A stretch of DNA of 64,000 nt from Microbacterium ureisolvens (GCF_019511645.1 NZ_JAEUAX010000006.1:62001-126000); one strand, 5' to 3'; numbered from the stretch's first letter, positions 18,407 through 28,108 are shown. Numbers and translations: made by a program. Notes: generated by a model not told the origin, from the sequence alone.

Positions 18407-18732
18407 GCCCGGCCCTCCGTCCGGCGTGCGTCGACGCGAGAGGAGCGGGACGCGGCGGTCAGTCCGGCCTCCGTGCTCGCGTAGCCCGCTTCGGCGCCCT
18501 GCAGCCGCGCGACGATGTCGGCCAGCGCCGCACGCGTCGTCGCGGCGCCGGCGAGCCAGTCTGCCCACGCCGCGGCGAACTCGTCGGAGGCGTCACCGGT
18601 CCACGATGCCCCCACCACGGAGTTGACGGATGCCGAGACCTGGGCCACTCGCGCGTCGAAGTCCGCCAGCGCGGCAGCCATCGACGCCGCCGAGTACCCG
18701 AGCGCCGGGGTCGATACCGAGAAGTGCGCCAC
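18403..18732 (-). CDS. WXG100-family protein, second ESX-like gene
   Basis: 109 residues, GTG start with AAGGGAG upstream. A helical hairpin is centred on the motif ASWTGDASDEF near residue 43. The C-terminus is extended and basic (SRSSRVDARRTEGRA). The stop overlaps the next WXG gene. Likely a heterodimer partner in effector export. Confidence 0.78.
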   Translation of the reverse strand: MAHFSVSTPALGYSAASMAAALADFDARVAQVSASVNSVVGASWTGDASDEFAAAWADWLAGAATTRAALADIVARLQGAEAGYASTEAGLTAASRSSRVDARRTEGRA

Positions 18733-18807
18733 GACTGCGCTCCCTTCGCGTCACCGCCCCGTCGGGGGCGGTCGGACCGGGCGGATGCCCGGTCCTTCAC
18801 GGACAGG

Positions 18808-19101
18808 TCAGGCGCGGAAGCTGTTCGAGATGTTGTTCTCGGACTCTTCGTAGGCCAGCGCAGCCTTCGACAGCTGGTCGCTGATGCCGTTGAGAGACTC
18901 CTTCAGCTGCAGACCCGCAGCATCCCACTGCTCGTAGAGCTCGTTGAACGACTGCGAGGCCGCGCCGCCCCAGTCGCCCGCGATCAGGCCCTGCACCAGG
19001 GACTTCAGGTTGCTCAGCTGCGACTCGATCGCGGTGGCGCCCGACGCCAGCTGGTTCGCGACGCCCGAGAGCGACTCGGAAGTGACCTTGATGTCCGCCA
19101 T
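18808..19101 (-). CDS. WXG100-family ESX protein, EsxA-like
   Basis: A canonical 97-residue WXG100 protein: MADIKVTSESLSGVANQL, the turn motif AGDWGGAASQSF near residue 43, and a helical end with YEESENNI resembling the YxxxD/E export signal. The ATG is preceded by GGAGGATCCC. This is the most conserved secreted component of type VII systems and anchors the assignment of the whole locus. Confidence 0.92.
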   Translation of the reverse strand: MADIKVTSESLSGVANQLASGATAIESQLSNLKSLVQGLIAGDWGGAASQSFNELYEQWDAAGLQLKESLNGISDQLSKAALAYEESENNISNSFRA

Positions 19102-19222
19102 GGGATCCTCCGTGGGTCGAGGGCGGTGTCCGCCCGCGTGAAACTTTCGGTCTCATCCTGACATGCCCCCTGCCAGGTGCCATGGGGACAATTCCCCATG
19201 GCGCGTTCCGGACGCCGCCGCG

Positions 19223-19963
19223 TCAAGCGACGGTGAGTCGGTCGCCCCGGCCCATCTCGAGCGTCGCCTGGGCGACGTTGCCGTTGTCGGAGGTGAACCG
19301 GAAGGGAACGCCGTTCAGTGCGGTGGCGGCGCGCAGCGCCTCACGAACCTGATCGCACTGCTCGCGCTCGAGCGCGACGTCGAGGTTCAGCACGACCGCG
19401 CCGTGGTCGTGCATCCCCAGATCGAGCGACGCGACACGGGGCCCGCTGGCCGCCGCCCGCACGGAGCGCATGTCGCCGAGGCCGATGACGACGGAGTTCA
19501 GCGAGCCGCCGGTGCCGTATGTGACCTTGCGCAGCCGGCGTCCGAGCCCGTTGCCCTGGTCCATCGTCGCCCGGTTGTCGGAGACGACGACGCCGAGAGT
19601 CTGACCCCAGGTCAGCGGCGGCACACCCGCCAGGCGCACGCCGGTCGCGTCGACCTCGATGAAGGCGTCCTCCACCGCCAGCGTCTTCAGCACGCGGCGG
19701 CGCGAGATGAGACCGAGCCCGACGTTGCCCAGCATCACCGCGAGCAGGATCGCGAGCAGGACGTACGTGACAGCGCGCCCGATGCCCGTCGCGAGCAGCG
19801 CGACCAGGACCCCGAGCACCACCACGCAGATGCCGCCCGTCACCAGCAGATAGCGCGTGTTGCGCTTCAGCGTCGCCGTCACCTGCAGACGGTCGACCTC
19901 CAGTCGCAGGGCGCGGCCCGACTCGATGAACTGACGCCACGGATCGGCAGAGATGTCGGTCAC
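19223..19963 (-). CDS. Membrane protein of the type VII-like locus, function unknown
   Basis: 246 residues, GTG start with GAGGAGA before it. Two adjacent transmembrane helices (about residues 38-60 and 64-86) are followed by a soluble domain with no family I recognise. It sits between the FHA-domain gene and the EsxA-like gene. By place and topology it could stand in for the EccB/EccE or EssA/EssB membrane components, which are missing here; that is inference. Confidence 0.7.
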   Translation of the reverse strand: MTDISADPWRQFIESGRALRLEVDRLQVTATLKRNTRYLLVTGGICVVVLGVLVALLATGIGRAVTYVLLAILLAVMLGNVGLGLISRRRVLKTLAVEDAFIEVDATGVRLAGVPPLTWGQTLGVVVSDNRATMDQGNGLGRRLRKVTYGTGGSLNSVVIGLGDMRSVRAAASGPRVASLDLGMHDHGAVVLNLDVALEREQCDQVREALRAATALNGVPFRFTSDNGNVAQATLEMGRGDRLTVA

Positions 19964-20051
19964 GGTGTCTCCTCGTTGCGGAATGGGGGTTGCGATGCAC
20001 GGTGGCGCGGCGCGGACGCGAGCCTCATCGTGGCCGCCGGCGCCCTCGAGC

Positions 20052-20714
20052 TCACGCCACGTCGACGATCACGTCGCCCAGGGCGAGCCGGTCGCCCGCG
20101 GCCAGCTCGAAGGGCACGTCGCGGATGAGCGGATGCTTCTTCCCGGCCCGGACGACGACCGTGCCGTTGCCCGATCCCGGGTCGGTGGCGGTCGTGCCGC
20201 CGTCGGCCCGCGTCTGCACCACGAGGTGCACGCGCGACATGGAACGCGACGGGTCGGTGACCTCCACCGGCACTCCCCCGCGCTGCGCCGCCCCGGCCGC
20301 CGGCTGTCGTCCGAGCACGAGCACCCTGTCGACGGGGATCCGGGCGCCCCCGGGAAGCAGCAGAGCGAGCGGCGACCCCGCCGATGCGGGCGGCGGCGTG
20401 CGCAGCGGGCCGGGCGCCGGCCGGGCGGAGGGCATGGCCTGCGCGAGCGAGGTCGGCGCCGCCACCGCCGGTGCGGCCGCGCGTGGCTGCGCCACCGGGC
20501 GCACCCAGGCGGGCACGTCGGGCAACGGCACCGGTGGCAGCTCGGCCGGCGCCTGTGCCGCGGCCGGTGCGTCCTGCCGCGGCCCGCCCGTGGTGGGGAA
20601 GGGCGGCGCGCTCTGCGGGCGCGGGGCGTCGCCGACGATGATCTGCCCGCATGAGGGACAGAACATCGTGTTCGGCCGGACGGCCTCGCCGCAGAAACGG
20701 CAGTGGGTGGTCAT
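20052..20714 (-). CDS. Zinc-ribbon FHA-domain protein
   Basis: 220 residues. The N-terminus is a four-cysteine zinc ribbon (CRFC and CPSC), then about 90 residues rich in Ala and Pro, then a complete FHA domain with VLVLGRQPA, SRSMSRVHLVV and DPGSGNGT. FHA domains bind phosphothreonine. In type VII loci they link secretion to Ser/Thr kinase signalling. The ATG at 20714 places the zinc ribbon at the start. Confidence 0.88.
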   Translation of the reverse strand: MTTHCRFCGEAVRPNTMFCPSCGQIIVGDAPRPQSAPPFPTTGGPRQDAPAAAQAPAELPPVPLPDVPAWVRPVAQPRAAAPAVAAPTSLAQAMPSARPAPGPLRTPPPASAGSPLALLLPGGARIPVDRVLVLGRQPAAGAAQRGGVPVEVTDPSRSMSRVHLVVQTRADGGTTATDPGSGNGTVVVRAGKKHPLIRDVPFELAAGDRLALGDVIVDVA

Positions 20715-20832
20715 GGGCGAGATCCTCGAGATCGCGAGAGCGGCGGCCCGACCGTGTCCGATGCACAGCGGTCCGGGTTCCACAGTAATCGGTCCATCAG
20801 AACGACGGCTCGCGGCATCCGTCCGCCCTCTG

Positions 20833-23800
20833 TCACACGCGCAGGTCCGGCACCTGCACCGCGCGGTACTCGCCGCCGAGGAACAGCACGCCGCTGCCGG
20901 GGCCCCCACGGCCGACGAGGTGGCGCGGCAGCTGCGCGCCGAACACCTGCGTGCCGATGATCGACGTGGGCGGTGACAGCACGATCCCCGCACGGCCGCG
21001 CTTGGCGTCCGAGACGGGGCCCGACACGGCGGTTCCCGCGGCATCCGCGGCGATCGAGACCACGAATCGCAGGCGCGCCCTCGCGCCGACGAACGCACGC
21101 TCCAGCGCCGAGTCGCGGATCGACTCCGCGTCGTCGATCACTGCGGTGAGCACGTCGTCGCCGGTGAGCACGGCCTCGATCTGCGCCGCGTCCGAAGCGG
21201 TCGAGAGCACGGGCGTGCCGTGGGATGCCGCGACCTCGGCGAGGACGGAGCCGGCCGCGGCGACCACCACCATGCGCTGGCCGGCCCAGGCGAGCTGGTG
21301 CGCGATGAGGGCCAGGGTGTCGGTCTTGCCGCTGCGGCGATCGCCGACCACGACGAATCCGCCGGTGCCGGGCCAGTCGACGGTGAAGCGCGACAGCGTG
21401 TCGCCGCCGACACCGACGATGGGCGACTCGGGCATGTCGGGCGCGGCGATCGGCAGCGCGTAGGCGCGGGACAGCCCGATGTGCGAGGGAAGGGGGTCGA
21501 CCCGCAACGGCACCGGCAGCTCGGCGAGCTGCGGGAACCGCGCGAAGTGCGCTGCGACATGCTCGACGGTGCCGCGCAGACCGCCGTTCTGCGCCTCGCC
21601 GCTCGTGTCGGCCGACAGCACCGCGATCTGGCCCTCGGCCCCGGTCGGCCCGAACAGCACGCGGCCGGGCGGCATCTCGGGGGCGATGTCGCGGACCATG
21701 ATGCCGGCCGCGCGGTAGTCGTTCACATCGCGCATCGGCAGCGCGTACTGCGTGTCGATGAAGCCGGCGATCTTGTCGGACGGCACAGCGCGATCGGCGG
21801 TGATCACGACGCGGATGCCGACGGCGGGGCCTTCCCGCAGCAGGCGCATCACCTGGTCGCGGACGGCGAGCATCTCATCGGGCGTCATCGACGCCGCGAG
21901 GCGCTCCCAGCCGTCGATGACGACGACGGCGTACGCCAGCGCGTCGCGCGGCGTCGCCTGCCGGCGCTGCTCGGCGATGCTGCCGACCGCGGCCTGAGCG
22001 AGCACGCTCTGCCGCCGCGAGAGCTCCGTCCCCAGGCGCCCGAGCAGACGCGGCAGCCGTTCGGCGTCCTGCGGGGTGACCACCGCACCGGTGTGCGGGT
22101 CGGCCGCCAGCGGCAGCAGCGCACCGTTGCCGTAGTCCACGACGTAGAGGTGCAGATCGGCCGGGGTGAAGCGGAGGATCGCCTGCGACACGATCGTCCG
22201 CAGCGCGGTCGTTCGGCCGGAGCGGCTGCCGCCGAACAGGAGCAGGTGCGAGTCGTCGTGGATGCTCCACAGCAGCGGCTCCTGGCGCTGCTGCGCGGGC
22301 ACATCGGCAAGGCCCAGCACGACGGCGCCCTCGGGGGCGGCGCTCTCGTCGAAGCGGTCGAGCGGCAGCACCTCGGGAAGGGGCATGAGCCACGGCGAGG
22401 GGCTCTTGGCGATCCCGAGGATCGTGGCCGCCTGGGTGGCGAGCTGCACCAGCGCGCGCAGGTCGGTGTCGTCCTGGTCGGGACGGTGCACCCCGGCCTC
22501 GGCCGCCGCCGGGAACCGAGGCGGGAGGCCGAGCGTCTGCCAGCCCACCTTCGCCACGGGCGGCAGCACACGGGCCGACCGCTGGTGGCCGACGCGGAGG
22601 GCGGCCACCCGCGCCGTCTGGAATGCGATCGGCGAGGCGTCCAGGCCCGCGCGCACGTACCCGCGTCCGGGAGACCCGGCGGGGATGAGCGCGGCGTCGG
22701 GAGTGCCGATGACGTCCGCCGAGTCCCCGCGGTCGGTCACCCGCAGGGCCACGCGGAGGTTGATGTTGGACTGCATCTCGGGCGTGATGACGCCCGAGGG
22801 CCGCTGCGTCGCCAGCACGAGGTTCACGCCCAGCGAGCGACCCACCCGCGCGATGCGGACGAGGCCGTTGATGAAGTCCGGGAGCTCCGTCTTCAGCTCG
22901 GCGAACTCGTCGACGACGATCATCAGGCGCGCGAGGCCCAGCCGGGCCGCGGCATCCGGATCCTTCTCCCATGCGGCGTCGACGTCCTTCGCGCCGATGT
23001 CGTCGCGCAGCACGCGCTCGCGCCGCTTGAGCTCGGCGTCGAGCGATGCGAGGGCGCGCTCGGTCTCGCGGGCGTCGAGGTTCGTGACCATGCCGACGGT
23101 GTGGGGCAGCCGCGCGCAGTCGGCGAATGCCGACCCGCCCTTGTAGTCGATGAGGACGAAATTCAGCGCGTCCGGGCGGTTGGCGAGCGCGAGCGAGATC
23201 ACGAGGGTCTGCAGGAACTCGGACTTTCCGGAGCCGGTCGTTCCGGCGACAAGTGCGTGCGGGCCGTCGGCGGCGATGTCGATCGCGAACTCGCCCTCGG
23301 TGCCGGCGCCGATGACGACGTACGACTGCCGGGGCACGAGCTGCCACTGCTCGGCGATGGGCCGGGCATCCTCGAGGTCGATGCCCATGAGCTCGGTGTA
23401 CCGCACGCTGGAGGGCAGGGTCGCGTCGTCGCCCACGCCGCGCACGTGCTCGATGGGGCACAGTGCCCGGGCGACGTCCTCCGCATAGGCGGTGGTGACC
23501 TGGTCGACCAGCACGGGCGCGAAGTACTCCTCGGCGGTCTCGACGCGGCCGAGCAGGGGGTCCGCACCGTCGACGGTGATGACGGATGCCGCCTCCTCCG
23601 GCAGTCGCGTGCGGTCGGAGTCGATCGCGATGACGTGGATCCCGAACTGCGCGCCCTTCTCGAGGATCGTCACCATGCCCGGGAGCATGCGGTAGCGGCG
23701 CGCACCGTCGACGACGATGATGAGCTGCGCGTCGGAGCGGCGATCGCCGCCCGAGCGCATGCGCGCCTCGAGGAGCGCTCCCGCCTCGCGCAGCCGCTCG

Positions 23801-25164
23801 CGGCGAGTGAGGTCGGTGTTGCCGATGAGGGCGACGGGCCCCGCCCCGGGCTGCACGTGGGGCAGCCACTGCACCCACGACCACTCCGCGTCCTGCTCGC
23901 GGTCGCACAGCACGATGAGGTGCAGGTCGCGCGGCGAGCGCAGCGTCGCGAGCCCGGTCACGATAGAACGGGCGATCCCGCCGGCGACATCGGCCGGACC
24001 CGAGATCGCGAGCGGCCCCGCGGAGAGGTCGACCGACACGGGCGAGGGCGACGTGCCCACGCGCCGCTCGGCCGTGCGCTCCTTCTGCGGGCCGCCCTCG
24101 AAGCGGACGTCGAGGGGCACGTCGGCGACGCCCACGCGCACCCGGAGCGAATCCTCGTCGCTGCGCCGGCGCTCCCACAGCCGGGCGAGCGGCCGCGTGG
24201 CGATGTCGCGGATGAGCACCGGATCCAGCGCCCGGTACCAGGCGTCGAGCCGCTGCGACCGCACGAGTTCGGCGATGCGTGTGCGCGCGGTCTCGATCTC
24301 GGCCACCCACTCGGCCTCGGTGCGCTCGCCCTTGCGCCGGGCGAGGCGCTTGTTGGCCATGAACGAGCCGACGACCATCACCGGCGACGCCGCAGCCATG
24401 ATGAGCATGATCGGCCGCTGGAACACGATCGCGAGCGTCACGCCCAGCACGATCGGCACGATAGCCGACAGCCACGGCAGGGGTGACGCGTCGGTCTCAG
24501 CGGGCTTGTCGCCGGGAAGCTGGACCACCGGCGTCGCGGACGGGGTGCGGATGCGCGAGGGCCGGTTGAACGCGCGGGCGCCGAGCTCGTCCACGGTGAT
24601 GTCGGCGTCGGATGCGGGTGCCATGCCGATGCGCACCACGCTGCTGCCCAGCTGCACCAGGTCGGCCGGCACGACGCGCACGGGGCCCTCTGCCGCCTGC
24701 CCGTTGACCAGCACCTGCGCCGACGGGTCGCCCGGCTCGACCAGCGCGGACAGCGGCTGGAAGCCGCCGTCGGCGGCATACCCGCCGGTCGCGGTGATCG
24801 TGACGTGACGGGGAGCCAGGTGCGGGTCGGCGACCACGACGTCGCCTCCGGTCTCGCGGCCCACCGACACCGCCCGGTCGGGCTGCAGCGGCACCGCCTC
24901 GCCCGCGAACGCGCCGGCGACGAACTCCAGCCGGAGGCGGCCGGGCGAGATCACCTGCGGCGATGCCGCCGGCACCACCTGACCGCTGCGCAGTCCGGAT
25001 CCGGCGAGCGTCTCGACGGCGTCGGCGGAGGGGGCGAGGATCGCGGGGTCGACCCGGAGGGATTCGGCCAGCTCCGAGACCGTCGTGGCCTCGTCGACCT
25101 TCACCACCCAGGACTCGGCGGACGTGGATGAGTGCCGATCGGCGATCGTCAGGCGCAGGGTCAT
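20833..25164 (-). CDS. EccC/EssC-type FtsK/SpoIIIE ATPase of type VII secretion
   Basis: The 1443-residue motor of the secretion locus. An N-terminal FHA-like region (about 75-190, VGRETGGD and APRHVTI) resembles EssC more than mycobacterial EccC. Two transmembrane helices lie near 228-270. Three ATPase modules follow: the first is intact (VAGTTGSGKSEF with K647, Walker B LMIVVDEFAEL near 750); the second has Arg for Lys in GGSRSGRTTA near 983; the third, GDRRSGKTDT near 1279, keeps Lys. A degenerate middle module is common in the family. The ATG overlaps the stop of the upstream secreted-protein gene. Confidence 0.92.
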   Translation of the reverse strand: MTLRLTIADRHSSTSAESWVVKVDEATTVSELAESLRVDPAILAPSADAVETLAGSGLRSGQVVPAASPQVISPGRLRLEFVAGAFAGEAVPLQPDRAVSVGRETGGDVVVADPHLAPRHVTITATGGYAADGGFQPLSALVEPGDPSAQVLVNGQAAEGPVRVVPADLVQLGSSVVRIGMAPASDADITVDELGARAFNRPSRIRTPSATPVVQLPGDKPAETDASPLPWLSAIVPIVLGVTLAIVFQRPIMLIMAAASPVMVVGSFMANKRLARRKGERTEAEWVAEIETARTRIAELVRSQRLDAWYRALDPVLIRDIATRPLARLWERRRSDEDSLRVRVGVADVPLDVRFEGGPQKERTAERRVGTSPSPVSVDLSAGPLAISGPADVAGGIARSIVTGLATLRSPRDLHLIVLCDREQDAEWSWVQWLPHVQPGAGPVALIGNTDLTRRERLREAGALLEARMRSGGDRRSDAQLIIVVDGARRYRMLPGMVTILEKGAQFGIHVIAIDSDRTRLPEEAASVITVDGADPLLGRVETAEEYFAPVLVDQVTTAYAEDVARALCPIEHVRGVGDDATLPSSVRYTELMGIDLEDARPIAEQWQLVPRQSYVVIGAGTEGEFAIDIAADGPHALVAGTTGSGKSEFLQTLVISLALANRPDALNFVLIDYKGGSAFADCARLPHTVGMVTNLDARETERALASLDAELKRRERVLRDDIGAKDVDAAWEKDPDAAARLGLARLMIVVDEFAELKTELPDFINGLVRIARVGRSLGVNLVLATQRPSGVITPEMQSNINLRVALRVTDRGDSADVIGTPDAALIPAGSPGRGYVRAGLDASPIAFQTARVAALRVGHQRSARVLPPVAKVGWQTLGLPPRFPAAAEAGVHRPDQDDTDLRALVQLATQAATILGIAKSPSPWLMPLPEVLPLDRFDESAAPEGAVVLGLADVPAQQRQEPLLWSIHDDSHLLLFGGSRSGRTTALRTIVSQAILRFTPADLHLYVVDYGNGALLPLAADPHTGAVVTPQDAERLPRLLGRLGTELSRRQSVLAQAAVGSIAEQRRQATPRDALAYAVVVIDGWERLAASMTPDEMLAVRDQVMRLLREGPAVGIRVVITADRAVPSDKIAGFIDTQYALPMRDVNDYRAAGIMVRDIAPEMPPGRVLFGPTGAEGQIAVLSADTSGEAQNGGLRGTVEHVAAHFARFPQLAELPVPLRVDPLPSHIGLSRAYALPIAAPDMPESPIVGVGGDTLSRFTVDWPGTGGFVVVGDRRSGKTDTLALIAHQLAWAGQRMVVVAAAGSVLAEVAASHGTPVLSTASDAAQIEAVLTGDDVLTAVIDDAESIRDSALERAFVGARARLRFVVSIAADAAGTAVSGPVSDAKRGRAGIVLSPPTSIIGTQVFGAQLPRHLVGRGGPGSGVLFLGGEYRAVQVPDLRV

Positions 25165-26213
25165 GGGGTGGGCACTTCCTGGAGGATGCGGGACAGGCGG
25201 GACAGCACGCTCGCGCCGTCGTCCTCCTCGTCCGAGGGCGGCGCGGGAACGTGGATTCCGAGCGGACTGGACCGAGACCAGTCGACGGGTACGGGAGAGA
25301 CGGATGCTGCGCCCCCGGCGTCCTGCGAGAACGTGACGCTCCCGACCGACTGGAAGCCGCGGCCGTCGACGACGCGGAAGGAGAGCTGATCGCCGGGAGC
25401 CGGGTCCGCCGGGAACGAGACCACTCCGTCGGCCTCGCACGTCGCGCCGCCGATCGTCGTCGGGCAGGAGAACGAGAGCTCTTCGCCCCAGGCGAGGTCG
25501 GCGAGGTCGATCGCCCTGGCCGGCCCCGAGCTCACGTGGAGAGCGAGGGGCGCAGCATCCGTCGTCTCCTCCACGATGCTCACGACCACCTCGGCAGTCG
25601 CCGATTGACCGGCGTCGTCCTCGACGGTGAGCTCGACGCTCACGTCGCCGGAAGAGTCGGAGCGCACGGCGAGATGCGTCGGCCCGACGCCCGCGTGCGC
25701 CGTGGCGGGTGACACCGCGCCGACGTGCACCGAGGCCGTCTCGGGGCTGCAGAGCGTGCACGTGATGCCGAGCATCGACAGCGGGATGAGGACCTGGTCG
25801 CCGGCGGCGAAAGGGGCGTCGACGCGGGGGGTCGTGATCTCGGGTGCGGGCGGCGGGGCGAGGGCGACGCGGTAGTTCACGACGGTGCGCGTGGCGCCGG
25901 AGACGAGGGTGACCAGCAGGGCGCGCTCGCCCCAGTCGGGATCGTACTCCGCCACGCTCAGCGCGATGCCGGTGGGCTCGCACGAGGTCTCGAAACCGTC
26001 GCCCGGCGGCAGCGCGGCGCAGTCGAACGTGACCCCCTCGGCAACGGGCAGTTCGGCCGGCTCGCCGTAGGGGATCTCGATCAGAGCGGTGTTCTCTGCC
26101 TGCCCCTCGTCGGCCCGGTCGGCGGACGATGCGGCGGATGCCGCAGCCGGCATGATCGCGGCCGCCACCGCCAGGAGCACCGCACCGAGCGCCGCCGTCG
26201 GTCTGCGGAACAT
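25161..26213 (-). CDS. Exported Ig-like-repeat protein of the type VII-like locus
   Basis: 350 residues with a clear signal peptide (MFRRPTAALGAVLLAVAAA, then AASAASS). The mature part contains repeated Ig/cadherin-like beta segments such as VDAPFAAGDQVLIPLSM and DVSVELTVEDDAGQS, with paired cysteines (ITCTLC, FSCPTTIGGATC). It is the first gene of the operon and is translationally coupled to the EssC-like ATPase. It may be an extracellular or cell-wall part of the apparatus; I do not recognise a named family. Confidence 0.75.
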   Translation of the reverse strand: MFRRPTAALGAVLLAVAAAIMPAAASAASSADRADEGQAENTALIEIPYGEPAELPVAEGVTFDCAALPPGDGFETSCEPTGIALSVAEYDPDWGERALLVTLVSGATRTVVNYRVALAPPPAPEITTPRVDAPFAAGDQVLIPLSMLGITCTLCSPETASVHVGAVSPATAHAGVGPTHLAVRSDSSGDVSVELTVEDDAGQSATAEVVVSIVEETTDAAPLALHVSSGPARAIDLADLAWGEELSFSCPTTIGGATCEADGVVSFPADPAPGDQLSFRVVDGRGFQSVGSVTFSQDAGGAASVSPVPVDWSRSSPLGIHVPAPPSDEEDDGASVLSRLSRILQEVPTP

Positions 26214-26244
26214 GGGACTCCAGGGGCCGGGGGCGGCGGACGAC

Positions 26245-26252
26245 ACTATAGT
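26245..26252. promoter_or_regulatory. Shared -10 palindrome of divergent promoters
   Basis: ACTATAGT is its own complement, so TATAGT reads as a -10 box on both strands, 32 bases before the minus-strand ATG and 49 before the plus-strand ATG. A 7-bp hairpin (TCGGGTG at 26255 with CACCCGA at 26279) lies in the plus-strand leader. Confidence 0.4.
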
Positions 26253-26300
26253 AATCGGGTGTCCGGACCCCACTCGGGCACCCGACGACGCCGGAAGCAC

Positions 26301-27056
26301 ATGACCGACAATCCCTCGACGCGCCGCCTCCACCGCCGTTCGGCGACGCTGGACGCGCCGCAGGTGCTCACGGCAGACGCCGAGCAGCCGGCCACGGACG
26401 CGATCCCCCTCGCCACGATGTCGCGCCCGCCGCGCCGCCCCACGGCGATCGTGACGGCCGCGCCGGTGTTCGCACCGGCGCCCGTCGAACTGCCGCCCGC
26501 GGGCTACGGCCCGGTGCGCGTGGGCTGGGAGGCCGGCCGCGCGAGCCTGGCCACCACACCCGGCCCGATCCGGCCGCTCGAGACGAGCGCCGACATCCTC
26601 CCCGAGCTCACCGAGGCGGTCGAGAAGCCGCGGCCGCTGTGGCGCCACCCCGCCTCGCTCGTCTCCATCGGCACGACGCTCGTCGCGCTCATCGCCCTCG
26701 GCGTGTTCCTCGTGATCGGCATGCTCAACCCCGGAGCCGCCGCATCGGGGCTCGCTCTGACGGTCAGCCCCGACAACGTCAGGGCCACCTGGTCGGGCCC
26801 CGATGTGCCGTATCAGCTGCTCGTGGTGGGCGGGCCGGGCGGCGAAGCGGTGGACGTCTCACAGCTCGTGACCGGCGAAGAGGCATGGATCCCCGGCTCG
26901 GCCGGCCTCATCGACGCACGCTCCTGCGTCGTCGTCCGCCCCGCCTCCGCCGCGGAGGCGCCCGTCACCCTCGACGCCGACGCGCTGGCCGCACAGGGCG
27001 CGTCGTCCGCGTGCGTCGCGGATGCCGCCGAGGCCGGCGCCCCGGCCGATGACTGA
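26301..27056 (+). CDS. Single-pass membrane protein next to the type VII-like locus, unknown function
   Basis: 251 residues. A long disordered N-terminus rich in Pro, Ala and Arg (1-115) is followed by one transmembrane helix (about 120-142) and an outer domain of about 100 residues with two cysteines (DARSCVVVRP and SSACVAD). Divergent from the secretion operon from a shared promoter region, and overlapping the following lipoprotein by 8 bases. No family recognised; a role in the secretion locus is inferred only from position. Confidence 0.65.
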   Translation: MTDNPSTRRLHRRSATLDAPQVLTADAEQPATDAIPLATMSRPPRRPTAIVTAAPVFAPAPVELPPAGYGPVRVGWEAGRASLATTPGPIRPLETSADILPELTEAVEKPRPLWRHPASLVSIGTTLVALIALGVFLVIGMLNPGAAASGLALTVSPDNVRATWSGPDVPYQLLVVGGPGGEAVDVSQLVTGEEAWIPGSAGLIDARSCVVVRPASAAEAPVTLDADALAAQGASSACVADAAEAGAPADD

Positions 27057-27741
27057 GCTTCGGCGTACCGCGGCGCTGGGCGTCGCGGCTTCGCTGCTGC
27101 TGCTGACGGGCTGCGCGAGCGCCCCTGCCGCACCCGTGCCGTCGCCCACCTGGGTGGACCTCACCGGCTACGACCCCGAGCGCGACGCCAACGGCCTCTC
27201 GCTCCTGGCCCCCGCCGACGCGCGCACGCAGATCCTGGCGGACGCCGCCACCGCCGACACCACCATGACCGTGACGTACCAGGACGCCTCGGGGCGGCCG
27301 CTCGAGGTCGTCTTCACCGGCGGCGGGGAGCGCTTCAGCGCGGAGGTCACGGCGGACGCAGAGACGACGTCGATCGTCGTGGACGGCGCACGCGCGGCGG
27401 TCACGCCCTCGAGCGCGATCGCCGCCGAGTCCGGCATCGAGCCGGGCGCGATCGCGTGCGTCGCGGCGACGGACGAGCTCGTGACCCGCTGGCAGCCGCT
27501 GCTGGACCCGGCCGGGTTCATCGCCGACGCGACGACGGATGCCTCGGGTCTGGGCGCGCCACAGGACGGGGCGGTCGAGCTGCTGCTCGGCGAAGACGGC
27601 ACCGCCGGCGTGCTGAGCGTGAGCACGACCGGGCCGGCCCTTCCCTCGGAGCTGATCCGGGCGGACGAGTCGGGCACGGTGCACGCTCTGTTCAGCGGCT
27701 GGGGTGCCGCCGAGCCGCTGGCGCTGCCCGACGACTGCTGA
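27049..27741 (+). CDS. Putative lipoprotein, unknown function
   Basis: 230 residues with a lipobox (SLLLLTGCAS, lipidated Cys near residue 23). The mature domain is acidic and probably beta-rich, with VTYQDASGRPLEVVFTGGG. Translationally coupled to the preceding membrane protein. It belongs by position to the envelope part of the type VII-like region; no known domain is visible. Confidence 0.65.
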   Translation: MTELRRTAALGVAASLLLLTGCASAPAAPVPSPTWVDLTGYDPERDANGLSLLAPADARTQILADAATADTTMTVTYQDASGRPLEVVFTGGGERFSAEVTADAETTSIVVDGARAAVTPSSAIAAESGIEPGAIACVAATDELVTRWQPLLDPAGFIADATTDASGLGAPQDGAVELLLGEDGTAGVLSVSTTGPALPSELIRADESGTVHALFSGWGAAEPLALPDDC

Positions 27742-27755
27742 TCAGCGGCCGCTGA

Positions 27756-28088
27756 TCACCAGCGAGGCTGGCCCGCGCACGCGGTGCCGAGCCGGTGCAG
27801 GCCCGCCTGCGGGTCGGCGAACGCCGCCCACACCGCCCGGCTGTCGCGGCGCTCGGCCGCCTCGGCCATCTCGGCGAGCAGGCGCGGGGCCGCCGCGCTC
27901 CACGCGACGTAGTCGGCCTGGGCGATCCCGTCGCTGCCGCGCTCCGCGACCCGCCGCACCTCGGCGGCGAGATCCGCCACGCGGGCGAAGGCATCCGCCT
28001 CGCCCGCCTGGCACTCGATCGCGGCGGCCATGAGGTCCACCACCGGCTGCGCGAGCGTCGCGCAGCGGTCGGCCAGTGCGTCCGTCAT
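27756..28088 (-). CDS. Small helical protein downstream of purH, unknown function
   Basis: 110 residues, almost all helical, with two cysteines (AAIECQAGE and GTACAGQ). GAGAGGA lies 13 bases before the ATG. It begins 20 bases after the purH stop, so it is probably in the purine operon. No family recognised. Confidence 0.6.
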   Translation of the reverse strand: MTDALADRCATLAQPVVDLMAAAIECQAGEADAFARVADLAAEVRRVAERGSDGIAQADYVAWSAAAPRLLAEMAEAAERRDSRAVWAAFADPQAGLHRLGTACAGQPRW

Positions 28089-28108
28089 TGCGTCGGCGTC
28101 CTCTCGGA

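Noticed and set aside
21220..24486. 1088-codon open frame on the plus strand, antisense to the EssC-like motor
   Set aside because: Arg/His-rich low-complexity product, shadow of a GC-rich gene with clear motifs on the other strand.
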